DNA of 64,000 nucleotides, from positions 45,542,242-45,606,241 of the forward strand of contig NC_061867.1 of NCBI RefSeq assembly GCF_907164915.1, written 5' to 3'. Below, one piece after another: positions 11,676 to 21,961 of the stretch; position 1 is the stretch's first letter, and the number at the start of each line of letters is the position of its first letter. This DNA is from Impatiens glandulifera. Lineage: Eukaryota; Streptophyta; Magnoliopsida; Ericales; Balsaminaceae. The position numbers and the translations under genes are program-made. Below the pieces are notes generated by a model. It was given only the letters and a program-made list of their open reading frames with translations. It was not told the origin of the DNA and ran no database searches.

Positions 11676-12558
11676 CAGTAGAAACTCGATAAATTAATAC
11701 TGGATTATTTAATAAACTCTCTAATATAATAATTTTGGCCGGTCCTGACTCGGGGATAGGGTGCTAAATTAATAATTCGCTAAAATTATAAGATAATACA
11801 TTTTTGATAATATCTTTAGACCCCATATAAAATTTAAATTAATAATTCCTTATATATAGCATATTACATGAATGATTTATGAAGGTTTCTTGAAAATTGA
11901 CTCAATTGTCTTTTGTTTTTTGTTGAAATCAATTTCCCCTTGAAATCATAGAGAGATTTTTCTAGGTCAGGAAATTTTGCCGGTTTGTGTCGCTTAACAT
12001 CGCTTCTTTCCGGAGCAAGTGAGAGATACTCTAAAGACCGCTTAACTGTATTCGATATTGTCGTTCGACTCACCTGCAAACCATAGTTACTATGAACTCA
12101 TTCTTGCAATTGATTTTGAGTGAGACTTGGATTATCCTTGATGTCCTTGTATAATGCTCTTTGAATCTCGTCTGTTATTGTTATTTTTTTCACACCTTTA
12201 AGATGGGAAGCCATGTTGTGTGTATGATTTATTTGTGTTAACCTATAGTATTTTGATCTTGTTTATATAAGAAAATATTTTTAATGTCTATAAAGTGATA
12301 CATTGAACACAAGAAGTATAATAAGGTGAATGATTGAAGGTTTCTTTCAAATTGGGCCATTCATTTGATATACATGCATTTTATACAATAATTAAGTGGA
12401 AGCTTAAAGGTGTTTATAAACTAAGTATTTTACTATAAATTAATAAATTAATAATTAATATATAAATTAATAATTATTAATTTATCGATTAAATAATAAA
12501 TCTTTTAATTAATAAATTTTGGTCGTCCCAAGTGTATTATTTTTTAGAGTTTCTACTG
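11676..12558 (-). mobile_element. pogo/Lemi1-like DNA transposon, deletion derivative (unit A)
   Basis: The element starts CAGTAGAAACTC and ends GAGTTTCTACTG, a perfect 12-bp inverted pair flanked by TA on both sides, the Tc1/mariner target duplication. The terminal text (CAGTAGAAACTCGATAAATT then 'aata') closely resembles the ends of the plant pogo-like families Emigrant and Lemi1. At 883 bp it is far shorter than an autonomous pogo-like element and encodes only the start of a transposase on the minus strand, interrupted here by a stop. Confidence 0.85.
11864..12214 (-). pseudogene. pogo-like transposase N-terminal domain, nonsense copy (unit A)
   Basis: Same gene fragment as the open copies in units C and D, starting at the MASHLKGVKK codons (12214). 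Codon 39, TGT (Cys) in C and D, is TGA here (12098-12100), so only 38 residues could be made from this start. The frame after the stop remains open to the normal end. Confidence 0.8.
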
Positions 12559-13340
12559 TATTACAGAACTTCTTGCGAAAATATTATATATAATTTTTAT
12601 TACGAAATATATTATTGGTATAGTACAAATATGCCAAACGAAATTTTCAAAACTAATAAATATATATGCAATGTAGTTTGCAATATTAACATTTCATACT
12701 ATTACAGAACTGGTTGCGAAGAGATTATATATAATAATTAATGCATAACTTAATCATATAATATTACGAATATTTTGAAAAATATTTACAAAACTATTAT
12801 ATAAAATTGTAATATTGTTTTTAGTAATATATTATAATAGAATTGTAGTACAAGTTGCGAATATATTATTTATTTGTGTTAATGCAATGTTTATTACAGA
12901 ATACAGATTTTCTTATCAATATTATCTCAGTTACTTGCAATTTTAATTTGTAATAATCATAACCTTATTTATATAATATTTGTTACAATAGTTAATGGAA
13001 ATCTATTTTATAGGAAAATATTTTGAAAGATTGACGTGAATATATATTACTATTATTATAGCATTATTACGTGGCTTCCTTATTACTAGTTTAGTTATAA
13101 ATATATATTAATATAAATTTTAAAAAAATATTAGATTATTCTATTTCTAGTAATATATTTTGCATTAAATATTTTTTAGATTATGTTTTCCGTAAAAATA
13201 CATTTTCGTTAAAAGTATAGATAAAAGATTTATAATATTTCAAATATTTATTGTATTATGATTGCAGTTCTTCAAAAATTGTAATAAAAAACGAAATATT
13301 AAAGCTATAGGTTGCGATTTGACAATTTTGTTTTTTAGTA
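12559..13340. mobile_element. CACTA-like right arm (element 1, unit A)
   Basis: The AT-rich segment right of the pogo-like element is an inverted counterpart of the left arms at 2475-3540 and 30390-31150; for example 'ataaccttatttatataatat' pairs with 'atattatataaataaggtt'. It ends TTTTTTAGTA here and TTTTTTAGTG in units B-D, the inverse of CACTAAAAAA, so the arm terminates at 13340. Short open frames here (12532-12741 and equivalents) follow from AT-rich composition. Confidence 0.5.
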
Positions 13341-13960
13341 AAACAAAATAAGTATTAAAACATTCATATAATAACGATTTGAGACAAATTTCATTATTAA
13401 ATTGAAATACATAATTAAGTATATAAGTAACAGTAATAAATAATAATTATTTAAATTGATATTTGTTTTAACCATATAAATATATTAATAAAAAAACAAT
13501 AACTAAAAGTCTCATGTTTTTCTATTGACTAAAATCAAATATAATGTTTAACAATTATCACATTCAACAACTCAATATATAAGCCAAATTTTTTTAAGGT
13601 TCATATACACATTTTTTCATATTTTAAAATAATAAATTTAATAATTAAAAAGTTAAAATTCAATAAGTTAAACAGTTAGTTAAAACTAAAACTTACAAAC
13701 TTCTTCTTTTCAAATTAATATATATCTGTAAATAAATTTCATATATCAGAACATTAATTTATATATACCGAATTTGAATTGTTAATTTTAATTAACCTTT
13801 TATCTGAATTTTATATATCGATTTTTATTATATAAATTCGTATATTTGTTTCTGTGTTCAAAAATATAATGATTGTGCGGTTATTAGTTATATTTGAATT
13901 CTCGACACTAATTCTAAAAAAAATATTATTTTTTAATATCACCAACATTTTAAATAATTC
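13341..13960. other. AT-rich spacer between CACTA-like right end and minisatellite (unit A; repeated in B-D)
   Basis: No open frame or element end is seen. The same spacer recurs at 18035-18641, 22739-23357 and 27481-28098. Another spacer between the minisatellite and the promoter (14191-14540 and equivalents) contains A/T runs and an 'aatccgatccgatctaaatc' cluster with an inverted partner 'gattcggattgga'. Confidence 0.6.
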
Positions 13961-14190
13961 GGGAATGGATATGGACAATTATGGAGTTGATGATGAGAAT
14001 TCAGGAATTAATTGAGGAATGGATTTGGAGAATTCTTGAGTTGATTATGAGAATTCAGAAATTAATTGAGGAATGGATTAGGAGAATTCAGAAATGGATT
14101 ATTAGAATTCAGGAATTAATTGTGGAATGGATTAGAGAGTTCTGAAGTGGATTATGTGAATTCAGGAATTAATTATATGGATTTGGAAAG
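13961..14190. repeat. GAATTC-rich minisatellite (unit A)
   Basis: Imperfect repeats of 'gaattcaggaattaatt' and 'gaggaatggattagga' words alternate over about 230 bp, with GAATTC recurring every 20-45 bp. It lies about 450 bp upstream of the defensin-like gene. All four units carry it with small differences. Confidence 0.8.
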
Positions 14191-14542
14191 ATTATGGTAA
14201 AATCAACCATCTAAATAATTAAATGCAATATCTTTTTCATAATTAGTCAATAATTTTTTATTTTTATATTTTTGAAAAAAAAATCGAATTTTTAATTATT
14301 ATGAAATTTGAATCTGAAAAAAACAATTAAAAAATAATAAAATAAATATCGTTATAACAGTGATGATAAATTTAAAGAAAAATAAATTAAAAAATATATT
14401 TTTATTTAAATAATTTGGATAATCATATTCCAATCCGATCCGATCTAAATCCAATCCGAAATATTCAATCTGAATTAATATTTATGATTCGGATTGAATT
14501 AGATTTTGGATTAATCCACCCTCACCCCTAAATCTATTCCCT

Positions 14543-14550
14543 CTATATAA
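14543..14550 (+). promoter_or_regulatory. TATA box of defensin-like gene A
   Basis: CTATATAA lies 95 bp before the ATG (14645), at the end of a GC-richer 'ccctcacccctaaatc' stretch. A start of transcription around 14575 would give a leader of about 70 bases. Confidence 0.6.
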
Positions 14551-14644
14551 CTCTGAATCATTACACTATAAGAAAAATATCACTATTCACTACTGCTTGA
14601 AAAGTCAATCAAGTATATATATATTTCAACCAATATAATCCAAA

Positions 14645-15143
14645 ATGGCTAAACTTATTCACTCTCATATTTTTCTTATTGTTTTGGCATTGACAGGTTT
14701 ACAAATTGAAAATAATCTCATTTTTTATCTTTTCAATTATTTTCATAAATTATTTTCATATTAATCAACTAAACTATACTATTTGTGTTTAGTAAATTTT
14801 AGATTATAAATTTTTAAACATGTTACCATAGATCAACTAGCAAAAGTTCGATCACTAAAAATCAAATATTATGATTTAATTTTTATTTATAACGCCTTAA
14901 GTTGGAGTAAAGTTGTAGTAGAGTGACTTTCATACTCATAATTTCTATCTTGATCATAATTTTGCAGCTAACATGATCGTGGTTCAGTGTGAATTAAGGG
15001 ATTGTGAAGTAACTGTCCAAAAAGGCGGTTGTTTGACATCGCAATGTAAGAAAATTTGTCGTAACTATAAAAATGGAATTGGTAAATGTATACCTGTGTC
15101 TGACCTTATAAATTTTGCGTGTACCTGTTTTTACAAATGCTAA
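14645..15143 (+). CDS. Defensin-like secreted peptide, copy A (intact, two exons)
   Basis: Exon 1 is 14645-14696 and exon 2 is 14968-15143, joined across a 271-bp GT…AG intron in phase 1, for 75 residues. Residues 1-17 (MAKLIHSHIFLIVLALT) form a hydrophobic signal peptide; cleavage is likely near Ala18. The mature part has nine cysteines at 25, 30, 39, 44, 48, 58, 69, 71 and 75. From Cys30 the spacing is C-x8-C-x4-C-x3-C-x9-C-x10-C-x-C-x3-C, the eight-cysteine plant defensin pattern with CxxxC (44-48), CxC (69-71) and a GKC gamma-core start (56-58). Cys25 is extra and could stay free or link two chains. The intron position is typical of plant DEFL genes. Secretion is inferred; target and role are unknown. 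Copy A has Gln24 where the others have His. Confidence 0.9.
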
Positions 15144-15721
15144 AAGACATGAAGTTCTTGTGTTTAATGGTCATTTTAAAATTAGTTTTAATAAGATTGT
15201 TAAAAATGTATTAGTTATGGAAGAATAAGATATGTCGATTTTTTCATTGCATGTTTATTTTTAATTAATATGGAAATTGAATACAAGTTTAATTTTTATC
15301 ATAATGGCCAAAGTCACAATATTATTTGATAAAAATAATAATCTAAATGATTTTATGTAACATGATTTATAAATTTGATAAAAAAAAAAAAAGTTTCATT
15401 TAGTTAAATTTTAAAATTGAAATTTATTTTTTTATTAATTCTAATTCAAGTTTTCGTTGATCCTTTTAATACATAAAAAAAAATGTTATGAAACTGTATA
15501 TGTCATCAAAATTTATCTAATCATAGTCCGCAATATTATCATCCACCAAGATTTTCTGGGTCCCATCCGGTCCCTAGAACATCAGTCGGTATTATTAACT
15601 TAGACCATCACTAAAAAAATGTCGAATTGAAACAAATATTTTTTAATGCATGTTTTAAGAAATACAATTTATATTGCAATAAAAAAATAAAATATTACAA
15701 ATATTCCAACTATATTTTCAA

Positions 15722-15886
15722 CTAAAACGTATTTTTAGAGGGCAAAAATAAGTATTGTACAAATGTGTCGCCAAGAATAAAGCCACAGTCATACTCCACG
15801 ACTTGCATCAAAGGTGCTACAAGATAGACGTTAGCTTGTGCAAACAATTTGTGGAGAGAACTGAAGACCCGATTAACCCCTTTGAA
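15722..15886 (-). pseudogene. Minus-strand gene fragment inside the CACTA-like arm (unit A)
   Basis: A 54-codon frame reads FKGVNRVFSSLHKLFAQANV, then VYLVAPLMQVVEYDCGFILG, and ends PSKNTF then TAG. Composition is clearly less AT-rich than the flanks. Element 1 lacks this segment at the matching place (about 2600), so it looks like an insertion into the arm, as when a transposon captures host sequence. No family is recognised. A second frame across the same bases (NTSQLARLIDLVRSTNSKGL in unit D) is also open, so the true frame is uncertain. Confidence 0.4.
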
Positions 15887-16378
15887 TTAGTCTATCTTAC
15901 AAGATCGACCAAACGGGCTAGTTGAGATATGTTAAGTTGTCTTTTGTTACAACAAGAATGGGTGTTTAGAAAGAAGATGTTTGCTAGTAGATCTTGCTAG
16001 AAGATGTAAAATGATGAAATGAAGAAAAAAAAAGTTTAGAAAGAGAAATGGATTGAAGAAAATATTTGATGAAGAGATGGAAATATGTTGAAGAAATTGG
16101 GAGATGGAAAAAATAAAATGATAGCTTGTGGAAGTTGAAAAGAAGGTCATGGTTGGCCGAATTGATGGTGAAACGGAACCTAGGAGACTTAATTTAATAA
16201 GACTCGCAACTAATCTTGGATTGAATATTTATTAATATTTTAAAAATTATATTTCATGTGAAAATTCATATAGTTTAATGCACATTTTAATGCTAAGAGA
16301 TTATTTATAATTTTTAATGTGAAACATACTAGTAATAGATTACTAATAATTTTTTTCAAAATTATTAAATATGATATA

Positions 16379-17258
16379 CAGTAGAAACTCGATAAATTAA
16401 TACTGGATTATTTAATAAACTCTCTAAGATAATAATTTTGGCCGGTCCCGACTCGGGGATAGGGTGCTAAATTAATAATTCGCTAAAATTATAAGATAAT
16501 ACATTTTTGATAATTTTTGAGACCCCATATAAAATTTAAATTAATAATTCTTTATATATAGCATATTACATGAATGATTTATGAAGGTTTTTGAAAAATG
16601 ACTCATTTGTCTTTTGTTTTTTGTTGAAATCAATTTCCCCTTGAAATCATAGAGATATTTTTCTAGGTCAGGAAATTTTGCCGGTTTGTGTCGCTTAACA
16701 TCGCCTCTTTCCGGAGCAAGTGAGAGTTACTCTAAAGACCACTTAACTGTATTTGATATTGTCGTTTGACTCACCTACAAACCATAGTACTATGAACTCA
16801 TTCTTGCAATTGCTTTTGAGTGAGACTTGGATTATCCTTGTTATCCTTGCATAATGCTCTTCGAATCTCGTCTGTTATTGTTATTTTTTTCATACCTTTA
16901 AGATGGGAAGTCATGTTGTGTGTATGATTTATTTGTGTTTAACCTACAGTATTTTGATCTTGTTTATATAGAAAATATTTTTAATTTCTATAAAATGATA
17001 CATTGAACACAAGAAGCATAATAAGGTGGGAGATTGAAAGTTTCTTTCAAATTGGGCTATTCATTTGATATACATGCATTGTATACAATAATTAAGTGGA
17101 AGTTTAAAGGTGTTTGTAAACTAAGTATTTTACTATAAATTAATAAAATAATAATTAATATATAAATTAATAATTATTAATTTATCGATTAATTAATAAC
17201 TCTTTTAATTAATAAATTTTGGTCGTCCTAAGTGTATAATTTTTTAGAGTTTCTACTG
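16379..17258 (-). mobile_element. pogo/Lemi1-like DNA transposon, deletion derivative (unit B)
   Basis: An 880-bp copy with the same CAGTAGAAACTC inverted ends and TA flanks as in unit A. It sits at the same place in the unit, so it inserted once before the tandem amplification. Confidence 0.85.
16566..16914 (-). pseudogene. pogo-like transposase N-terminal domain, frameshifted copy (unit B)
   Basis: The reading frame begins MTSHLKGMKK and matches the 116-residue copies of C and D. One base is missing in the HSNYG region (plus strand 'catagtactatg' instead of 'catagttactatg'), and the TGA of unit A is also present. It cannot give the full fragment. Confidence 0.75.
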
Positions 17259-18641
17259 TATTACAGAACTTCTTGCGAAGATATTATATATAATTTTTAT
17301 TACGGAATATATTGCTGGTATATTACAAATATGCCAAACGAAATTTTCAAAACTAATAAATATATATGCAATGTAGTTTGCAATATTAACATTTCATACT
17401 ATTACAGAACTAGTTGCGAAGAGATTATATATAATAATTAATGCATAATTTAATCCTATAATATTAAGAATATTTTGAAAAATATTTACAAAACTATAAT
17501 ATAAAGTTGTAATATTGTTTGTAGTAATATATTATAATAGAATTGTAGTACAAGTTGTAAATATATTATTTATTTGTGTTAATGCAATGTTTATTACATA
17601 TTTGCTTATCAATATTATCTCAGTTACTTGCAATTTTAATTTACAATAATCACAACCTTATTTATATAATATTTGTTACAATAGTTAATGGAAATAAATT
17701 TTATAAGAAAATATTTTGAAAGATTCACGTGAATATATATTACTATTATTATAGCATTATGACGTGGCTTCCTTATTACTAGTTTAGTTATAAATATATA
17801 TTAATATAAATTTTAAAAAAATATTAGATTATTCTATTTCTAGTAATATATTTTGCATTAAATATTTTTTAGATTATGTTTTCCGTAAAAATACATTTTC
17901 GTTATAAATATAGATAAAAGATTTATAATATTTCAAATATTTATTGTATTATGGATTGCAGTTCTTCAAAAATTGTATTAAAAAACGAAATGTTAAAACT
18001 ATAGTTTGCGTTTTGACAATTTTGTTTTTTAGTGAAACAAAATAAGTATTAAAACATTCATATAATAACAATTTGAGACCAATTTCATTATTAAATTTAA
18101 ATACATAATTAAGTATATAAGTAACAGTAATAAATAATAATTATTTAAATTGATATTTGTTTTAACCATATAAATATATTAATAAATAAACAATAACTAA
18201 AAGTCTCATGTTTTTCTATTCACTAAAATCAAATATAATGTTTAACAATTATCACATTCAACAACTCAATATATAAACCAAATTTTTTTAAGGTTCATAT
18301 ACACATTTTTTCATATTTTTAAATAATAAATTTAATAATTAAAAAGTTAAAATTCAATTAGTTAAAACTAAAACTTACAAACTTCTTCTTTTCAAATTAA
18401 TATATATCTGTAAATAAATTTCATATATCAGAACATTAATTTATATATACCGAATTTGAATTATTAATTTTAATTAACCTTTTATCTGAATTTTATATAT
18501 CGATTTTTATTATATAAATCCGTATATTTGTTTATGTGTTCAAAAATATAATGATCGTGCGGTTATTAGTTATATTTGAATTCTCAACACTAATTCTAAA
18601 AAATTATTATTTTTTAATATCACCAACATTTTAAATAATTC

Positions 18642-18868
18642 GGGAATGGACGTGGAGAATCATGGAGTTGATAATGAGAATTCAGGAATTAATTGAGGAA
18701 TGGATTTGGAGAATTCTTGAGTTGATTAGGAGAATTCAGAAATTAATTGAGGAATGAATTATGAGAATTCAGAAATGGATTATTAGAATTCAGGAATTAA
18801 TTGTGGAATGGATTGGAGAGTTCTGAAGTGGATTATGTGAATTCAGGAATTAAATATATGAATTTGGA
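18642..18868. repeat. GAATTC-rich minisatellite (unit B)
   Basis: Same array as in unit A with scattered substitutions, upstream of defensin-like copy B. Confidence 0.8.
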
Positions 18869-19266
18869 AAGATTATGGTAAAATCAACCATCTAAATAAT
18901 TAAATGCAATATCTTTTCCATAATCAGTCAATAATTTATTATTTTTTTTATTTTTATATTTTTGAAAAAAAAATCGAAATTTTTAATTATTATTAAATTT
19001 GAATCTGAAAAAAACAATTAAAAAATAATAAAATAAAAATAAATATCTTTATAACAGTGATGATAAATTTAAAGAAAAATAAATTAAAAATTATATTTTT
19101 ATTTAGATAATTTGGATAATCATAATTAATCCGATTTAATTCAATTCGAACTCAATCCGATCCGATCTAAATCCAATCCAAAATATCCAATCTGAATTAG
19201 TATTTATGATTCGGATTGGATTAGATTTCGGATTAATCCACCCCTCACCCCTAAATCTATTCCCTC

Positions 19267-19273
19267 TATATAA
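19267..19273 (+). promoter_or_regulatory. TATA box of defensin-like copy B
   Basis: TATATAA lies 93 bp before the ATG at 19366. Two bases are missing just downstream relative to the other copies ('taactgaatc' instead of 'taactctgaatc'). Confidence 0.55.
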
Positions 19274-19365
19274 CTGAATCATTACACTATAAGAAAAATA
19301 TCACTATTCACTACCACTTCAAAAGTCAATCAAGTATATATATATTTCAACCAATTTCATCCAAA

Positions 19366-19853
19366 ATGGCTAAACTTATTCACTCTCATATTTTTCTTAT
19401 TGTTTTGGCATTGACAGGTTTGCAAATTGAAAATAATCTCATTTTTTATCTCTTCAATTATTTTCATAAATTATTTTCATATTATTCAACTAAACTATAC
19501 TATTTGTGTTTAGTAAATTTTACATTATAAATTTTTAAACATGTTACCATAGATCAACTAGCAAAAGTTCGATCACTAAAAATCAAATATTATGATTTAA
19601 TTTTTATTTATAACGCCTTAAGTTGTAGTAGAGTGACTTTCATACTCATAATTTCTAACTTGTTCATAATTTTGCAACTAACATGATCGTGGTTCACTGT
19701 GAATTAAGGGATTGTGAAGTAACTGTCCAAAAAGGCGGTTGTTTGACATCGCAATGTAAGAAAATTTGTCGTAACTATAAAAATGGAATTGGTAAATGTA
19801 TACCTGTGTCTGACCTTATAAATTTTGCGTGTACCTGTTTTTACAAATGCTAA
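19366..19853 (+). pseudogene. Defensin-like peptide, copy B (3' splice site lost)
   Basis: Exon 1 (19366-19417) and the exon 2 equivalent (19678-19853) are otherwise intact and would encode the same nine-cysteine peptide, with His24. The intron ends TTTTGCAA here instead of TTTTGCAG, so the canonical acceptor at 19676-19677 is gone. The next AG downstream (19707-19708) would remove 31 bases of exon 2 and shift the frame. Unless another acceptor is used, no defensin is made. The rest of the exon shows no decay, so the change is recent. Confidence 0.8.
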
Positions 19854-20429
19854 AAGACATGAAGTTCTTGTGTTTAATGGTCATTTTAAAATTAGTTTTA
19901 ATAAGATTGTTAAAAATGTATTAGTTATGGAAGAATAAGATATGTCGATTTTTTCATTGCATGTTTATTTTTAATTAATATGGAAATTGAATACAAGTTT
20001 AATTTTTATCATAATGGCCATAGTCACAATATTATTTGATAAAAATAATTATCTAAATGATTTTATGTAACATGATTTATAAATTTGATAAAAAAAAAAA
20101 GTTTCATTTAGTTAAATTTTAAAATTGAAATTTATTTTTTTATTAATTCTAATTCAAGTTTTTGTTGATCCCTTTAATACATAAATTTTTTTTTATGAAA
20201 CTGTATATGTCATCAAAATTTATCTAATCATAGTCCGCAATATTATCATCCACCAAGATTTTCTGGGTCCCATCCGGTCCCTAGAACATCAGTCGGTATT
20301 ATTAACTTAGACGATCACTAAAAAAAATGTCGAATTGAAACAAATATTTTTTAATGCATGTTTTAAGAAATATAATTTATATTGCAATAAAAAAATAAAA
20401 TATTACAAATATTCCAACTATATTTTCAA

Positions 20430-20593
20430 CTAAAACGTATTTTTAGAGGGCAAAGATAAGTATTGTACAAATGTGTCGCCAAGAATAAAGCCACAGTCAT
20501 ACTCCACGACTTACATCAAAGTGCTACAAGATAGACGTTAGCTTGTGCAAACAATTTGTGGAGAGAACTGAAGACCCGATTAACCCCTTTGAA
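20430..20593 (-). pseudogene. Minus-strand gene fragment (unit B, frameshifted)
   Basis: Same fragment as at 15722-15886 but one G is missing (plus strand 'aaagtgctac' instead of 'aaaggtgctac'), which breaks the frame after YLVA. Confidence 0.4.
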
Positions 20594-21086
20594 TTAGTCG
20601 ATCTTACAAGATTGATCAAACGGGCTTGTTGAGAAGTGTTAAGTTGTCTTTTGTTAAAACAAGAATGGGTGTTTAGAAAGAAGATGTTTGCTAGTAGATC
20701 TTGCAAGAAGATGTAAAATGATGAAATGAAGAAAAAAAAGGTTTAGAAAGAGAAATGGGTTGAAGAAAATATTTGATGAAGAGATGGAAATATGTTGAAG
20801 AAATTAGGAGATGGAAAAAATAAAATGATATCTTGTGGAAGTTGAAAAGAAGGTTATGGTTGGCCGAATTGATGGTGAAACGGGAACCGAGGAGACTTAA
20901 TTTAATAAGACTCGTAACTAATCTTGGATTGAATATTTATTAATATTTTAAAAATTATGTTTCATGTGAAAATTCATATAGTTTAATGCACATTTTAATG
21001 CTAAGAGATTATTTATAATTTTTAATGTGAAACGTACTAGTAATAGATTACTAATAATTTTTTTCAAAATTATTAAATATGATATA

Positions 21087-21961
21087 CAGTAGAAACTCGA
21101 TAAATTAATACTGGATTATTTAATAAACTCTCTAAGATAATAATTTTGGCCGGTCCCAACTCGGGGATAGGATGCTAAATTAATAATTCGCTAAAATTAT
21201 AAGATAATACATTTTTGATAATATCTTTAGACCCCATATAAAATTTAAATTAATAATTCCTTATATATAGCATATTACATGAATGATTTATGAAGGTTTC
21301 TTGAAAAATGACTCAATTGTCTTTTGTTTTTTGTTGAAATCAATTTCCCCTTGAAATCATAGAGGGATTTTTCTAGGTCAGTAAATTTTGCCGGTTTGTG
21401 TCGCTTAACATCGCCTCTTTCCGGAGCAAGTGAGAGATACTCTAAAGACCTCTTAACTGTATTCGATATTGCCGTTCGACTCACCTGCAAACCATAGTTA
21501 CTATGAACACATTCTTGAAATTGATTTTGAGTGAGACTTGGATTATTCTTGTTGTCCTTGCATAATGCTCTTCGAATCTCGTCTGTTATTGTTATTTTTT
21601 TCACACCTTTAAGATGGGAAGCCATGTTGTGTGTATGATTTATTTGTGTTAACCTACAGTATTTTAATCTTGTTTATATAAAAAAATATTTTTAATGTCT
21701 ATAAAGTGATACATTGAACACAAGAAATATAATAAGGTGAGTGATTGAAGGTTTCTTTCAAATTGGGCCATTCATTTGATATACATGCATTGTATACAAT
21801 AATTAAGTGGAAGCTTAAAGGTGTTTATAAACTAAGTATTTTACTATAAATTAATAATTAATATATAAATTAATAATTATTAATTTATCGATTAATTAAT
21901 AAATCTTTTAATTAATAAATTTTGGTCGTCCCAAGTGTATTATTTTTTAGAGTTTCTACTG
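21087..21961 (-). mobile_element. pogo/Lemi1-like DNA transposon, deletion derivative (unit C)
   Basis: An 875-bp copy with intact CAGTAGAAACTC inverted ends and TA flanks. It carries the open 116-residue frame at 21275-21625. Confidence 0.85.
21275..21625 (-). CDS. pogo-like transposase, N-terminal DNA-binding domain only (unit C)
   Basis: A 116-residue protein beginning MASHLKGVKKITITDEIR. Residues about 10-60 have the layout of the psq/CENP-B-type helix-turn-helix at the front of pogo-like transposases: a basic start, ITDEIRRALC, then NPSLTQNQFQ and a recognition-helix-like VSRTAISNTVKRS (48-60). Residues 70-116 are basic (VKRHKPAKF, KNKRQLSHF). The second HTH and the DDE catalytic domain are absent; a family transposase is around 450-500 residues. 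The ORF lies inside the inverted repeats, so if expressed the product could bind the ends without cutting. It may equally be a silent relic. Confidence 0.65.
   Translation of the reverse strand: MASHLKGVKKITITDEIRRALCKDNKNNPSLTQNQFQECVHSNYGLQVSRTAISNTVKRSLEYLSLAPERGDVKRHKPAKFTDLEKSLYDFKGKLISTKNKRQLSHFSRNLHKSFM

Larger units (their letters stand above)
11256..15968. repeat. Tandem unit A (4.7 kb)
   Basis: First of four direct tandem copies. Homology with unit B starts at a GAAAGAAGATGTTTGC block (11256 here, 15969 in B) and is continuous apart from point changes and small indels. Contents in order: pogo-like element, CACTA-like right arm ending near 13340, minisatellite, intact defensin-like gene, CACTA-like left end (15609) and minus-strand gene fragment. 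Unit A is one of the more diverged copies. Unit length is 4713 bp. Confidence 0.9.
15609..18034. mobile_element. Hybrid CACTA-like element across the A/B junction
   Basis: CACTAAAAAAATG at 15609 and TTTTTTAGTG ending at 18034 are inverted ends of a 2.4-kb structure. Its left part (to about 15968) comes from the left side of one element, and its right part (from 15969) from the right side of another; the pogo-like copy is nested inside. The outer three bases on each side do not match, as expected for a recombinant and not a simple insertion. Confidence 0.45.
15969..20675. repeat. Tandem unit B (4.7 kb)
   Basis: Second tandem copy, 4707 bp, with the same order of parts as unit A. Its pogo-like frame is shifted and its defensin-like gene has lost the splice acceptor. 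From the defensin exon 1 rightward it is much closer to the matching part of unit C than its left part is, which shows where the last duplication or homogenisation began. Confidence 0.9.

Noticed and set aside
12532..12741. 69-codon frames repeated in all four units (12532, 17232, 21935, 26677)
   Set aside because: They lie in the AT-rich CACTA-like arm across the pogo-like end. Composition is Tyr/Asn/Ile-rich low complexity and conservation follows from the tandem duplication.
2475..13340. One complete CACTA-like transposon from 2475 to 13340
   Set aside because: Ends and inverted arms fit, but no transposase is recognised, the flanking three bases do not match and other insertions lie inside; it is reported only as arms.
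14645..15143. Assignment as S-locus SCR, LURE attractant or antimicrobial defensin
   Set aside because: The cysteine spacing fits the broad defensin-like class only. No receptor kinase or other partner gene lies in the window, so a specific role cannot be supported.
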